NCBI GenBank assembly: GCA_963576785.1
Contig: OY756145.1
Coordinates: forward strand, 2,604,001-2,668,000
Reading direction: 5' to 3'
From: Chlorophyllum brunneum
Taxonomy: Eukaryota; Basidiomycota; Agaricomycetes; Agaricales; Agaricaceae
Length of the DNA: 64,000 nucleotides
Shown here one piece after another: positions 46,901 to 58,224 of this stretch. The position numbers and the translations under genes are program-made. Position 1 is the first letter of the stretch; each line of letters opens with the position of its first letter. Under the pieces are notes generated by a model, which saw only the letters and a list, made by a program, of their open reading frames with translations, had not been told where the DNA came from and did no database searches.

Positions 46901-47570
46901 TACTAATGTATCTTTCACAGGATTTAACTGGAACAACCCTCACCTCTCGAAGACACTTTGGGACAATATTATGACAAACGCAATAACAGATGATAAATCT
47001 ATCATTATTGGCATGGACGGCTCGGTCCATCCCAACCCCAACCTGCTTGCCAGCCAGTTCACGGTGGCAGCTACTATTCGACACCTAGACAGCGGAAGCT
47101 CTATCATGAAAAGGCTCGGAGGAACTATGTCGACGGACACCAAACTGGTCGCACAATACTTAGGAATCACCAAAGTACTCGCAACTGAAGAATATGACCA
47201 GGTCGAGCACATCCATGTGTTCACTGACTCCATCGCAGCCTCCCGGCTCCTACTCAATTGTTCACCGCATTTCTGCCAGCGGCAATCCATCCTCACATCG
47301 AAGGCACTCCTGGCTTGGTTCAACAAATTGGACTAGCACCGCCTTTCCTTTTACCACACGCTGTCGAAGTGTAAATATGGTATACAGAAAGCCACTCACA
47401 ATTGGATCCAAATAGTCACCTGGCCTAACCGGGGTAGAAATCACCAAGTCCCCAACTCCGTGGACTACTTATGCAAAAAGTCTGCTGAACGGGCAGTCCA
47501 TACATGGCAAGCCATATTCGGCTTCAAGAAATACAGTGGTAGCTCCTTCCTCCACCTCCCGGTATGAGCG
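43918..47570 (+). pseudogene. LINE2 ORF2 (endonuclease, reverse transcriptase, RNase H), frame-broken
   Basis: Starts with an ATG that overlaps the ORF1 stop (ATGA, 43918-43921). The endonuclease begins KVCSHNVGRSYGVMETVL and has LLIQEPPW and MGGDINIQSELWD. RT occupies about 45100-46490 with SVIIPKPNKPDYSTPKVF, LAFDVAQFFPSL and GQGSALSPILST; its catalytic box reads SFVDNGTL, with Asn in place of the second Asp. RNase H has IIGMDGSVHPNPN and HVFTDSIAASRLLL. Frame changes occur near 44210 and 45050, with stops at 46488, 46662 and 46743. The last two recur in segment 1; the last also recurs in LINE3. Confidence 0.87.
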
Positions 47571-48424
47571 AATGGGGCCTCTGCTCTACCGTTGCACATT
47601 AAGTCCGGTCCCTGGATATGAGAATGTGGATACCAGCCACAGCTCTTTGCAAGAGCATGTCACGCCATCCTATGCCATGCCCCAATTAGTGAATATTGAC
47701 TTCGGTTCTTCCCCAATAAAGACCTATCTTGTCATCACTGTGACAATCAAATGGTCCAGACTAGATTGCACATCCTCTATTGTTGTAACAACTTTGATCA
47801 CCACTTTGGTGTTGATACCATCAAGACACTCGTCAACTTCTTGCATCAACCCTGCTACATTCAGCTTCCCTCCAGAACCTGATTGCCCTCATATCTGCGC
47901 TGGTTCAATACCCCTGTTGCATTGTCGTCAAGTCCATCAGAGGTTCAGGTCTGTGCTTGCATGAATCCTTTCTCTTTTTCTTTTTTTCTTATGCTCTCCT
48001 GGTTATGGATTTCAATCTCATTCTCTATCTCTCCTTTTCTCGCTCGTCTACTATTTTATGTAGTTTTCATTCAATGTCCATCATTCCCATGGTGCATGGG
48101 CAAAAGCCCCTCCACATGCTAGTACTATTTGTTGTTCTCCCTTATGTTTGCGAGTTGATAGTTCCTCTCTATCAATTTCTCTCTTTTACTCTCTTTTTTT
48201 CCGAATTCCTATCATCTTTTTTCCTGTCATTCAACTTTGGTATCAAACATCTCTCTAGTGTATGCACTAGATGGCATTGAGTCTCGTGGGGTTAGTTTAC
48301 AATTAGTTTACTTTCCTTGCTCCGAACATTTTGTATGTTCTGCCTTTATATGTATGTATGCACGGACTGCAATCAAGCACCACTATATAAATTGTTGATT
48401 TAAAAAAAAAAAAAAAAAAAAAAA

Positions 48425-49078
48425 AGAATGACTGGAAAAAATGCTTAGCCATAGCAGAATTCCAATACAATGACAAAATCCACACAGCCACCAGATATTC
48501 ACCATTCAAAGTAGTTTATGGACGACACCCTTGGAAAGGAGATATAACAAGTAGCATCAAGGCTCCTGCAATCACGGAACAAATACAGAAGTTACAAGAT
48601 ATGTGATGAGAAGCAACAAAGATGTTACAATACAGTCAGATGCAAATGGAGAAATACAACAGTACCAAACCAGAATACAAATACACCCCAGGAAAACAAG
48701 TTTGGCTTGAAGCAAGTAACATTAGAACAACAAAACCCACTAAGAAGCTGGATCACAAGCAATATGGACCATTTAGAATAAAAACAAAAATAGGTAAAAT
48801 GAGTTACCAACTGGAATTACCTGAAACATGGGCAATACATGACATATTTAACAGCAGACTCCTCTCCCCCTATAAAAAACCACCAATGCCCGAGATCATC
48901 AACAATAAAGAACAATATGAAGTAGAAGAGATCCGAGGATATCGTATGAGAGGATGGTGAAACCAATTCCTAGTATACTGGAAAGGTTATACCTCCAAAG
49001 AAGACACATGGGAGGATGAGTCAGAATTGGAGAATGCTAAGGAGGCAGTTCAAAAATTTTTAGACAAGAATTTTTAGA
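48425..49078 (+). pseudogene. Ty3 pol, unit 1, 3' part (integrase end and chromodomain)
   Basis: Resumes the integrase with AIAEFQYNDKIHTATRYSP and the conserved PFKVVYGRHP, then DHKQYGPFRIKTKIGKMSYQ and NSRLLSPYKKP. The C-terminal chromodomain follows: EQYEVEEIRGYRMRGW, stop, FLVYWKGYTSKEDTWEDE and LENAKEAVQKFLDK. Chromodomains of this type direct chromovirus integration to heterochromatin in characterised fungal elements. Confidence 0.9.
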
Positions 49079-49230
49079 CAAGATTTCAAGGACAAAACCT
49101 ATAAAAAGAGAAGGTAAAAAGCGACAATTATGAACAACAGACCTTGCATTATAAGAGATCACTACACCCAACGCACTTCACGCTATATTCACTGTACCCT
49201 AGATCTTGCCAACTACCTCTACAACATACT

Positions 49231-50107
49231 ATGCATGCTGAATGCAGACCCACTTCCTTCCCAGCCAATGATACAGAATTCAATCAAGAACTCAACAACC
49301 TCCTCAATGCCCAATCCACCAAAGACCAGATTGGACACTATACCTCCACTACCAAAGAACTCACATACATTGCCCATGCTATCAACAACCTCCAAGTCCA
49401 AGCCAAAGCCCTAAGCTGCATATTACTCGTCACCACTAGAGCCCTTCCAGCTGCTATGTCAACCAGAAAACATGAGCTCATGAAGGAGTTATTGGATAAA
49501 GCAGCCACTGACCTTAACATATTGGTACATTCCAATGCCAAGAAATGTATCCAAAGTGCCTTAATCATGATAAGCAAAAGACTCAACCACCTTACTGACT
49601 CTAGCAACAATCCCACCTATAGACTTGCTTGAAGGCTAATAGATCTCGATTTATATACCCTCACTACCTTACCTAACAAACCACCCTATCACAAAGATGA
49701 TGAACAGGAATGGTTAGATGAAAGAATGGAGGGAATAGACAAATCAGTCCCAGACCATCTAAATGGAACCAGATATGTGAGATGAAGTAGACCATCTCCT
49801 TATACAGCTACCCGACATAGATCTACCACCCAAATCAATGATATTTACCCTGCCCTCATCTTACCTCACACTTAAAAATGATGGACAGTTTGAAGAAAGC
49901 TACTGGGAAGAGATCGTACACAACCTTATTGCAGCCAAAACAAACGATACCATTACATTCAAAGGATGCATAATAGCCCTCTTCCAAGGAGGACAGGACC
50001 ACACCCCCTTCTGGATTGGATGTCAATGCAAATCAGGAGTCCTGATAGTTGGTCCTACCAAACATCAACTTACCAACACCTTACATAAAGAACAAGACAA
50101 CAAGTAG
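49231..50107 (+). pseudogene. Extra ORF downstream of pol, Ty3 unit 1 copy
   Basis: Located between the chromodomain and the 3' LTR. The first 134 codons are open (ANDTEFNQELNNLLNAQST, then TTRALPAAMSTRKHELMKELL). After a TGA at about 49632 the homology to unit 2 continues with a frame change near 49760 and ends EQDNK before TAG at 50105-50107. See the better preserved copy at 56997-57875. Confidence 0.75.
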
Positions 50108-50151
50108 ACTGTGATATTTCATGGGGTTATGAACATAAAAAAGGGAGGTAT

Positions 50152-50445
50152 TGTTATGAACTATAGATAAACAGTACATTTCTATCATGAGTCTATCACA
50201 TTCATCATTCTTATGTAGCTGTTTCACCTCCTTGTTTCATTTCTTAAGGCTGTTCTCTTCTTGACTTATTCTATTTGTCTGTATGACTCTTTTACTCCAT
50301 TCCCTTATTATTAGCAATCACTACTAGTATATAATACTTGATGTATTCCTTACACTTTACCAATCATATCATCCCTTACTCTTTCTCTACTTCCTTGTCT
50401 TTATCCAAAGACTTGCTACCTGAGTCATAGACTAAGGTTGTAACA
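50152..50445 (+). repeat. Ty3/gypsy LTR 2 (shared central LTR)
   Basis: 294 bp from TGTTATGAAC to GGTTGTAACA, preceded by a polypurine tract. It serves as 3' LTR of unit 1 and directly abuts the gag of unit 2. Confidence 0.95.
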
Positions 50446-51300
50446 AAACCAGGATATTTCAATGGAGCTAGAACCAAATTTGATGATTGGTGGAGAACAA
50501 TGTCCTTATGGACACTCTTCAACAAAATTGATGACAATAAGCAAAAGATAATTGGAGTATTGGTACAAAAGAAAGGAGGATTAGTGGGACCTTATGCCAA
50601 TACTAAGTTACAGACAATCCAAGACAAGAAAACACTGGAATTCAATGACTTCACAAAGGAGATAGTAACCACCTTCTCCTTGAGGAATAAGAAAGCAATA
50701 GCAGAAGGAAAAATTGAGTTGTTCAAACAGGGAAAGAGGAACACTGCAAACTTCCTAATAGAATTTGAAGCATTGAAAACCCAAGCAGGAACAGGCAATA
50801 CTCACACCATATTCCTTCTCAAACAACATACCAGAGCAGATATTATCCAAACTATTGTAGGCTACCTGTCAGCCTCAATTCCAGATATATACAACAAATG
50901 GAGGAATATGATCCTTGCAGTAGGACAAGGATACAAAATGGCAGACATCACCCAAGAAGATGTCAGAACAAGCATAGGAGTCACATATGGAGGTGGAGGA
51001 CAACCAATGGAGATTGGTAGACAGAGGGCAGACACTGATTAGAATGGGAAACCAAGATGTTTCAACTGCAACCTATATGAGCATATTGCCAAATATTGCT
51101 GCAAGAAGATGAAGGTCACATATACCAAAATAATGTACTATAATTGTGGCAAGTAAGGCCACATCTCAAAGAATTGTAAAGCACTGAAAAAAGTGCACAT
51201 CAGAGAGGTTACTGAGGAAACTGAACAAGAAGAAGAGGCAAAGGAGGATTTTGCCAAAGACTCCAAGTAGGCACAAAATTGCAAGCCAATAAACCTAGAG
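50446..51300 (+). pseudogene. Ty3 gag, unit 2 (N-terminus missing)
   Basis: Open frame from PGYFNGARTKFDDWWRTMSLW onward, including LIEFEALKTQAGTGN and the NKWRNMILAVGQGYK segment that preserves the Trp lost in unit 1. The nucleocapsid knuckles are degenerate, with a stop inside the second. Confidence 0.85.
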
Positions 51301-51399
51301 TCCCTGTTTTACTTTATAATAGATGATATGTAATTCCACAAAAAAGGAACTTAATAGGTGAACTTCTCCTTGATTCAACAATTGGAACAATGAAAGGAC

Positions 51400-52520
51400 C
51401 TAAATGAATCACCACACTGGTAGATTCTGGATGTACCCACACATGCATAGCACAGAGAATAGTAGAAGAAGAACAAATCACAACCAAACCCCTCAAAACC
51501 CCAATACAAGTAATCAATACCAACAGAACCAAAAACAAGAAGGAAGAAATAACAGACACAGCACAACTGGTATTAAGCAATGGTAAACACATGGAAGAAA
51601 TCAAAGCAATAGTAATATAACTGGAGAGCACAGACCTATACCTCAGACATGACTGGCTAGTCAAACATAACCTGGAAATTAACTGGACAAACAATATAAT
51701 ACACTTTAATAGATGCCCAAAGGATTGTACCACATACTACAATGACATACAGTTCAACAAGAGAATACGCACAGTAAAAGAACACATAGAGGAAAAGAAA
51801 ATGGACTAGACCAACCCAGAAGACCTACTAACATACCTACAACAATACATGGACCTGTTCAACAAGAAGAATTTCAACAAACTACCCAAGTACACAATAT
51901 GGGACCACAAGATAAACTTGTCAGAAAATGCACCACCAGTACTACAATCCAAAGTCTACCCAATGACAATAATGGAAAAGCAAGAACTACAAAAATTCCT
52001 CGACAAGAATATTGCCTCAGAACAAATTTGCCCATCACAATCCCCTTATGTGACCCCATGCTTCTTTATACCCAAGAAGAACGGAACTAAGTAACTAGTA
52101 CAAGACTACAAAAAATTAAATGAACACACAATTCAAGACAAAATGCTACTTCCATTGATAAGCAAAGTTATTGACAAACTCAAGGATGCAAAAGTCTTCA
52201 ACAAGCTTAATATTATTTGGGAATACAACAACATCCGGATCAGAGAAGGCAATGAATGAAAAGTAGTGTTTGTAATGAACAATGGACTATTCGAACCAAT
52301 GGTCATGTTCTTTGGAATGAGCAACTTACCAGCAACATTCCAAAGGATAATGAATACAGTCTTCCAAGAAATACTACATGAAAGAGCAGTCATCAACTAC
52401 ATGGATGACTTTGTCATCCCAGGAACTACACAACAGGAACTTGAAGACAGGACGAAATGATTTCTTGACATTGCAGCAAAATACCAGCTGTATTTCAAAA
52501 GATCAAAATGCTTATTCAAC
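51400..52520 (+). pseudogene. Ty3 pol, unit 2, 5' part (protease, RT)
   Basis: Protease TLVDSGCTHTCIAQ near 51415, RT blocks SPYVTPCFFIPKKNGTK, NIIWEYNNIRI, MSNLPATFQRIMNTVFQ and the catalytic box NYMDDFVIPG, intact here. Stops occur at about 51617, 52092 and 52258. The reading stops at the ORF1-only insertion inside the segment KCLFN. Confidence 0.88.
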
Positions 52521-54668
52521 ATCTCTTTTTGATCTCTCACCACCACTTTCCTCTTTTGGATAGGTACTTGACATGGACAAGAGATTAGCTACACTATGTC
52601 TAGAAACATCAGTACCCCCAACTCACTCTAGGATGAGGAGATTACCTCTAAGTCCTTCTATGGGACTGCCACTGGCCCCAGTGACAAGTCCAGATTGCAA
52701 CTAAAGTGTGAGCAGAAAAGAGCCAGAGTGGCCTCTTCCATAGGATCTACTGCCAGACCATCAGGATTGGAGGCAGATATTGAAGTTAGAATAGAGTCCA
52801 GTGCCTCTGAAGTACTACCCCTTTCTCCTACCACATCATCAACTGAGCCTCTTATTCCTTCCTTGACCCCCACCACTTCTACCCTACATGCTGTCCAGTT
52901 CAGCAGTCAGTATGGGCCATGGACCCCTCCCCAGTCCAATATAACCTTATATGTTAGTTAGGCTTTTGCCTCACTTGCTTGGATCCACAATATGGATGAT
53001 ATCTCATCAACAGATATTTCCTCCACCCTCGATGCCTGCAGTAGCTTTCTTTCCTACTGCATTTGCTTTGGAATCCTCGAAAGATCATTCCACTCTTCCC
53101 ACCTTGGGAAGGACACCTCTATTACTACCCTGTGCCAGGACATAGTAATCCAGATTTCCCCTCCAATTGCCTTTGGTCTCCCACAGTCCCTCTCTCCATT
53201 CCATGGACCTGCTGAAGTAAATGGTGATGTGACTATACCTGGATTTTATGGCCCTCTGTGACCTTACCAGTCCCCCCTGTCCCTATGCATGATAAAAGGA
53301 TATTATACATTCTCTCCTCCCATAGTCCCCCCCCTAGGCCCTCACAAGATTGCTGTTGCTCAAGGCCAGCATGCACATCAGTGCCCACTGCCCCTATTTC
53401 TCCTGTACCAGTGCCAACCAGGAAGTCCTATACTGCTGCTGCCACTACTGATCCTGCTACCTTGGTCTATATGACTAAGGCATTTTCTTACCTTCCCCTG
53501 GACCATATTATGGCAGTACACTGGGCCACTGCATCATTTCCTAAACATACTCCCAAGATGCACTCTACCACTACTGGTTCCAACTGCTGCCAAATCCTCC
53601 TAGTACTTGATGCTAGGACTACTAATGTCAACTTCCCAGTACTCATTAAAAGTACTAATGACACTCTCCTTTGTACCAAGTCTGCCTTCCGGGCAGATAG
53701 GGCACACTTTGCTTATAGTGGTATTACTGTCACCACCTCTGCTGTCCCCTCTACTGATGAGATTACCCTTATTGCTAATACTACCAAGTGGCTCCTAGGT
53801 CTCAAGACCCCAGTTGCAGCTACTCTCTCTAGGTCCAAGTCCTATCTAAAGGTCCTGGACATTCCCTTCAAAGCCTCTAGTACTACTCACCATATTTCAG
53901 CCACTGAAATTACTGAAGCACTCAAGGCCTCTCACCTTCCTTCACTCAAACTCACAGATACCCCATATGTTATGAAGAACTCCCACTACTCAGACTCAGC
54001 CACTGTTTGGTTTGATGTCTGGGACTCCCAGTCTGGAGCTGCCACCAAGAAACTTGCTAGCAAACATGTCTATATTGGTGGCTATGAATGCCTTATCAAA
54101 CTTGTGTGTGCAAACCCTAGGACCCCCCAGTATAGTCATTGCTGGAAATGGGGCCATCTGACTTCTGTCTATAGGTCCAAAGGCCTCAAGTGCCCCCATT
54201 GTGGAGGTCCCCACCAAGTGGAATACTACTGTTTCCTTTCTGGATGCTGTAAGGGTAATGCCAAAGCTGAACCCTCCATTCCTGCCACTCCTGAGGGTGT
54301 ACTATGCCCCCACACTGCTCACTACTTAAACTGTGGTGGAAATTATGCAGCAAATGAGCTGAAATGCTCATTCTGGGCCTACCGCTTCAAAGCTGGCTGG
54401 ATCTGGGGTTGTTATGAGGAGACAAGAGTTCAGAGGAGAGGAGCAAGGGCACTGATCAATTGTATTGAGTAGTTCCTCCATCTATTCTCTACTGTATTAT
54501 CATTCAGACTCTCTAGTCCACATGTGCTTGTAGTTTAATGTACTATTCTGTCAATAAAGTTCTTTAGGTGTAGATTGGAGAGCTCTGTATTGTACTTGTA
54601 GTAGGTATAGAGAGTGGACTATGTTTGAGCCCTGCTTTAAATATTGATGATGGAAAAAAAAAAAAAAA
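52521..54668 (+). mobile_element. ORF1-only LINE-like retroelement (HAL1-like layout)
   Basis: 2.15 kb insertion flanked by TGCTTATTCAAC (52509-52520) and TGCTTATTTAAC (54670-54681), a target duplication differing by one transition. It has a 5' leader, one gag-like coding region with CCHC knuckles, a 3' UTR with an AATAAA signal (about 54554) and a 15 A tail (54654-54668). There is no endonuclease, RT or RNase H. The ORF1 is homologous to but clearly different from that of LINE2. It must have been mobilised by enzymes of another LINE, which is inferred from the structure. Confidence 0.85.
52695..54472 (+). pseudogene. ORF1 of the ORF1-only element
   Basis: The N-terminal part (52695-53261) is low-complexity Ser/Thr/Pro and holds one TAG at 52959-52961. 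The frame then changes at about 53260 and stays open to 54472 (404 codons). That part contains the globular region ATVWFDVWDSQSGAATKKL, matching TVWFEIWDSKAG in LINE2, and knuckles CPHCGGPHQVEYYCFLSGCC and LNCGGNYAANELKCSFW. The first knuckle Cys residues are partly lost (SHCWKWGH). Confidence 0.8.
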
Positions 54669-56870
54669 GTGCTTATTTAACACAAAGAAGATACCAATAT
54701 TGGGATTTGTGGTTGGACAAGGCAGTGTTAAAATGGAGGAGGAGAAGGTGAAAGCAATGAAAGAGTGGCCAACACCCAAATTCCTGAAAGATGTCGAAAA
54801 ATTCCTAGGCTTTGCAAACTTCTACTAATAATTCCTACAAGACTTCAGCAACATAGTAGCCCTACTACACAAGTTGAAGAAGAAATACATGCAATGGATA
54901 TGAATGGAACAACAGCAACAAGCCTTCGAAAGAATCAAGGAAAAGATCACAAGTGAGCCAGTATTAGCAATGTCACAAGACAAGGGACAATACAGAGTAG
55001 AAGTGGATGTATTAGGCTATAGAGTAGAAGTAGTATAGAAATAGAAAGAACATTGCATTCCACTTAAGAACAATAATACTGGCAGAACAAAACTATCAGA
55101 TCTATGACAAATAACTACTAGCCATCCAAGAAGCAATCAAAACCTGGAGACAATACTTACTTGACACCAATGAACTATTCAAAATCTGGACTGATCACAA
55201 GAACCTGGAATACTTCCGAAAGCCACAACAACTCACAGGATGACAAGCAAGATGGCAGATAGAGCTACAAGAATACTATTATATACTAAAACACATCCCT
55301 GGAAAGACCAACACAAAAGCTGATGTCTTATTGAGATTAACAAAAACTAACACCACCTGAGACAATACTAATATCATATTACTACCTGACCATTTATTTG
55401 ATAACAATACAATTACTACAATCCAACAAATCTGGGAAGTCTTAGGAGAAGAAGATCTGAAATACTGACTACAAAAGGAAACAAAAAGGGAAATACAGTG
55501 GCTGAAGGAAAAGGAGAAACAACCAGAGGAGATACGGAAGACAGATGGAGTACCAATGTTTGAAGGAAGAATATACATCCCATTCAACAACCAAATATAA
55601 CAAGAAATACTCTGACAACACCATGATGAGACAGATGTAGGACACCCAGGACAACACCAAATGATCAAACTTCTTAAACAGAGTTATTGGTGGTCTCAAA
55701 TCCATAACAACATCAAACAATACATCAAAGGGTGTGAGGTATGCCAACAAAACAAAATACTCCAAACAAGACCAACAATATATCTTCACCCACTACTGAT
55801 ACCAGCAGAACCTTAGGAAGAAATATCAATCGATATAATAGGACCATTACCAGAGTCAGAGGGATATGATGCAATACTTGTCATAGTTGATTGTTTCAGC
55901 AAAATGATCAGACTGTGTGCAGTTAACACTACCTTAACATCCGAGAAGCTAGGAGATATCTACCGAGATGATATATAGAGAACACATGGAATACCCTGCA
56001 GAATCATCAGTGACAGAAGTCCACAATTCACATCAAAATTCATGGCAGAACTATACCAAGCAACAGACACCCAATAAAACTTATCCACAGCATACTATCC
56101 ACAAACTGATAGTCAAACAGAGTGCATCAACCAGGAAGTTGAGACATACCTCAGAAATGTAATAAACCATATGCAGAACAACTGGAAAAAATGATTAGCC
56201 ATAGTAGAATTCCAACACAATGACAAAACCCATACTATCACGGGATACTTGCTATTCAAGATAGTTTATGGAAGACACTCCTAGAAAGAAGATATAACAA
56301 ATGTTACCAAGGCATCTGCAATCATGGAATAAATACAGAAGCTACAAAACATGTGAAAAGAGGCAATCAAGACGCTACAACACAGTCAGATGCAAATGGA
56401 GAAACATAACAGTACTAAACCAGAACATGAGTATATTCCAGAAGAACAAGTATGGCTCGAAGCAAGCAACATCAGAACAACAAGACTAACCAAGAAGTTA
56501 GATCACAAATGTTATGGACTGTTCTGAATGAAAGCAAAAATAGGCAAAATAAGTTACCAACTAGAATTACCTGAAACATGGGCAATATATGACATGTTTA
56601 ACAGCAGACTCCTCTCTCCCTATCAGAAATCTGAGTTTGACAGCCAGTGCACCCCACCACTACCGATGCCCAAGATCATCAATGATGAAGAACAATATGA
56701 GGTAGAAGAGATCTGAGGATACTGTACAAGAGGATGGCAAGATCAATTCCTAGTACACTGGAAGAGTTATACCTCTGAGGAAGATATATGGGAGGATGAG
56801 TCAGAACTGGAAAATGCTAAGGAGGCAGTTCAGGAATTTTTAGACAAGATTTTGAAGACGAGACCTATAA
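54669..56870 (+). pseudogene. Ty3 pol, unit 2, 3' part (RNase H, integrase, chromodomain)
   Basis: Continues after the insertion with TKKIPILGFVVGQGSVKMEE and FLGFANFY, then degraded RNase H (VEVDVLGYR), the integrase zinc motif (CEVCQQNK), the core around ISDRSPQFTSKF, the C-terminal SYQLELPETWAIYDMFNSRLL and a chromodomain remnant (EQYEVEEI, stop, WEDESELENAKEAVQEF). Stops are frequent. The order is the same as in unit 1. Confidence 0.87.
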
Positions 56871-56996
56871 AAAGAGGGGGTAAAAAGCAACAATTCTGAA
56901 CAATAAACCTCACATTACAAGAGATTACTACATCCAATGTACCTCACACTGTATCCACTGCATCCTAAACTTTGCCAATTATCTCTATAACATACT

Positions 56997-57875
56997 ATGC
57001 ATGCCAAACACAAACCCACCCCCTTCCCAGCCAATGACACAGAGTTCAAACAAGAACTCAACAACCTCCTTGATGCCCAGTCCACTGAAGACCAGATTGA
57101 ACACTATACCACCACAACCAAAGGACTCACATATATTGCCCACACCATCCACAACCTCCAAATCCAAGCCAAAGCCCTGAGCCATATTCTACTTGTCACT
57201 ACTACCAGAGCCCTCCCAGCTGCCATGTCAACCAGAAAACACAAACTTATGAAGGAACTATTGGATAAAGTAGCTACCAATCTCAATGTATTGGTATACT
57301 CCAATGCAAAGCAATGTATCCAAAGCACCCTAGTCATAACAGGTGAAAGACTTAATCACCCTACTAATTCCAGTGACAACCCTCCCTACAAACTTGCATG
57401 AAGACTGATGGATCTTGACTCATACACCCCCACTACCTTACCCAACAAACTACCCTATAATAAAGACAATGAACAGGAATGGTTAGACAAAAAAATGCAA
57501 GGAATTGAAAAATTAGTAGCCAAACAGTTAATGGAACCCAATATAAGAGATGAAGTAGATCATCTCCTGATACACATCCCAGAGTTTGACCTGCCCACCA
57601 AACCTATCATATTCAATCCACCCCAATTGTACCTTACACTCAAAGAAGGAGGACAACTTGACAACAACTACTAGCAAGAGATAGTTCAGAACCTAGTCTT
57701 GGCAGAAACAAACAATGCCACCACCTTCAAAGGTTACACCATTGCCCTCTTTCGAGGAGGACAAGACTATGCCCCCTTCTGGATCAGATGTCGATGCAAG
57801 TCAGGAACTCTGATGATTGGCCCTACTAAACAACAACTTGTCAATGCCTTATACAAAGAACAAGACAACAAGTAG
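56997..57875 (+). pseudogene. Extra ORF downstream of pol, Ty3 unit 2 copy
   Basis: Collinear with 49231-50107. Two open stretches (56997-57401 and 57408-57674) are separated by a single TGA in the same frame and followed by a TAG at about 57672 and more coding to TAG at 57873-57875, some 290 codons in all. Motifs: NDTEFKQELNNLLDAQSTED, ALPAAMSTRKHKLMKELL, NEQEWLDKKMQGIEKLV, and a Gly-rich end FRGGQDYAPFW and GTLMIGPTKQQLVNALYKEQ. The first part looks alpha-helical. No membrane segment or signal peptide is seen, so it does not look like an envelope protein. Function unknown. Confidence 0.75.
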
Positions 57876-57918
57876 ACCACAATACTTCATGGGGTTATGA
57901 ACATAAAAAGAGAGATAT

Positions 57919-58224
57919 TGTTATGAACTATAAATAGACAATATATTCCTATTATGTGCCCATCATACTCATCATTCCTATGTATCCATTTCATCCCCTT
58001 GTTTTATCCCTTAGGGCTGTACTTTTACTGACTTGTTCTACTCATCCCCTATGACTCTATTACTCTGCTCCATTATTCCTAGCTCTCACCACTAGTATAT
58101 AAAGTGTAGTAATACTTAATGTATTCCTTACACTTTACCAATCATATCATCTCTTTCTCTTCTTTCTACTTCCTTGTCTTTATCCAAAGACTTGCAACCT
58201 GAGTCCTAGACTAAGGTCATAACA
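57919..58224 (+). repeat. Ty3/gypsy LTR 3 (3' LTR of unit 2)
   Basis: 306 bp from TGTTATGAAC to GGTCATAACA, followed by CTGAA, which pairs with CTGAG left of LTR 1. It has a small insertion relative to LTR 1 (AAGTGTAGTAATA region). Confidence 0.95.

Larger units (their letters stand above)
41656..48424 (+). mobile_element. LINE2, apparently full-length non-LTR element with poly(A)
   Basis: Tad1/I-like organisation: 5' UTR, ORF1 with zinc knuckles, ORF2 (APE endonuclease, RT, RNase H, C-terminal Cys/His region), pyrimidine-rich 3' UTR and a 23 A tail (48402-48424). Directly after the tail comes AGAATGACTGGAAAA, matching AGAATAACTGGAAAA at 38791-38805 left of segment 1. One target-site duplication therefore encloses both LINE pieces. 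It is less degraded than the surrounding Ty3 elements. Confidence 0.88.
34463..50445 (+). mobile_element. Chromodomain Ty3/gypsy retrotransposon, unit 1 (with nested LINE)
   Basis: Order: LTR, leader 34759-35177, gag, protease-RT-RNase H-integrase with chromodomain, extra ORF, polypurine tract (AAAAAAGGGAGGTA, about 50138-50150), LTR. The integrase is interrupted by a 9.6 kb LINE insertion (38806-48424) flanked by 15 bp duplications. Multiple stop codons make the unit inactive. Confidence 0.92.
50152..58224 (+). mobile_element. Chromodomain Ty3/gypsy retrotransposon, unit 2 (leader deleted; nested ORF1-only LINE)
   Basis: Same element family as unit 1. The internal region begins ACAAAACCAGGATATTTC immediately after the LTR; the equivalent point of unit 1 lies about 460 bp inside the element (35218). 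The tRNA primer site, leader and gag start are therefore missing. A 2.15 kb ORF1-only LINE-like element lies in the RT/RNase H region. Many stops are present. Confidence 0.9.

Noticed and set aside
48402..48424. Poly(A) run as a simple-sequence repeat
   Set aside because: It sits at the 3' end of LINE2 directly before the target duplication, so it is the retrotransposon tail.
49231..57875. Extra Ty3 ORF as an envelope gene
   Set aside because: No signal peptide, membrane helix or cleavage-site pattern in either copy; the position alone is not evidence.
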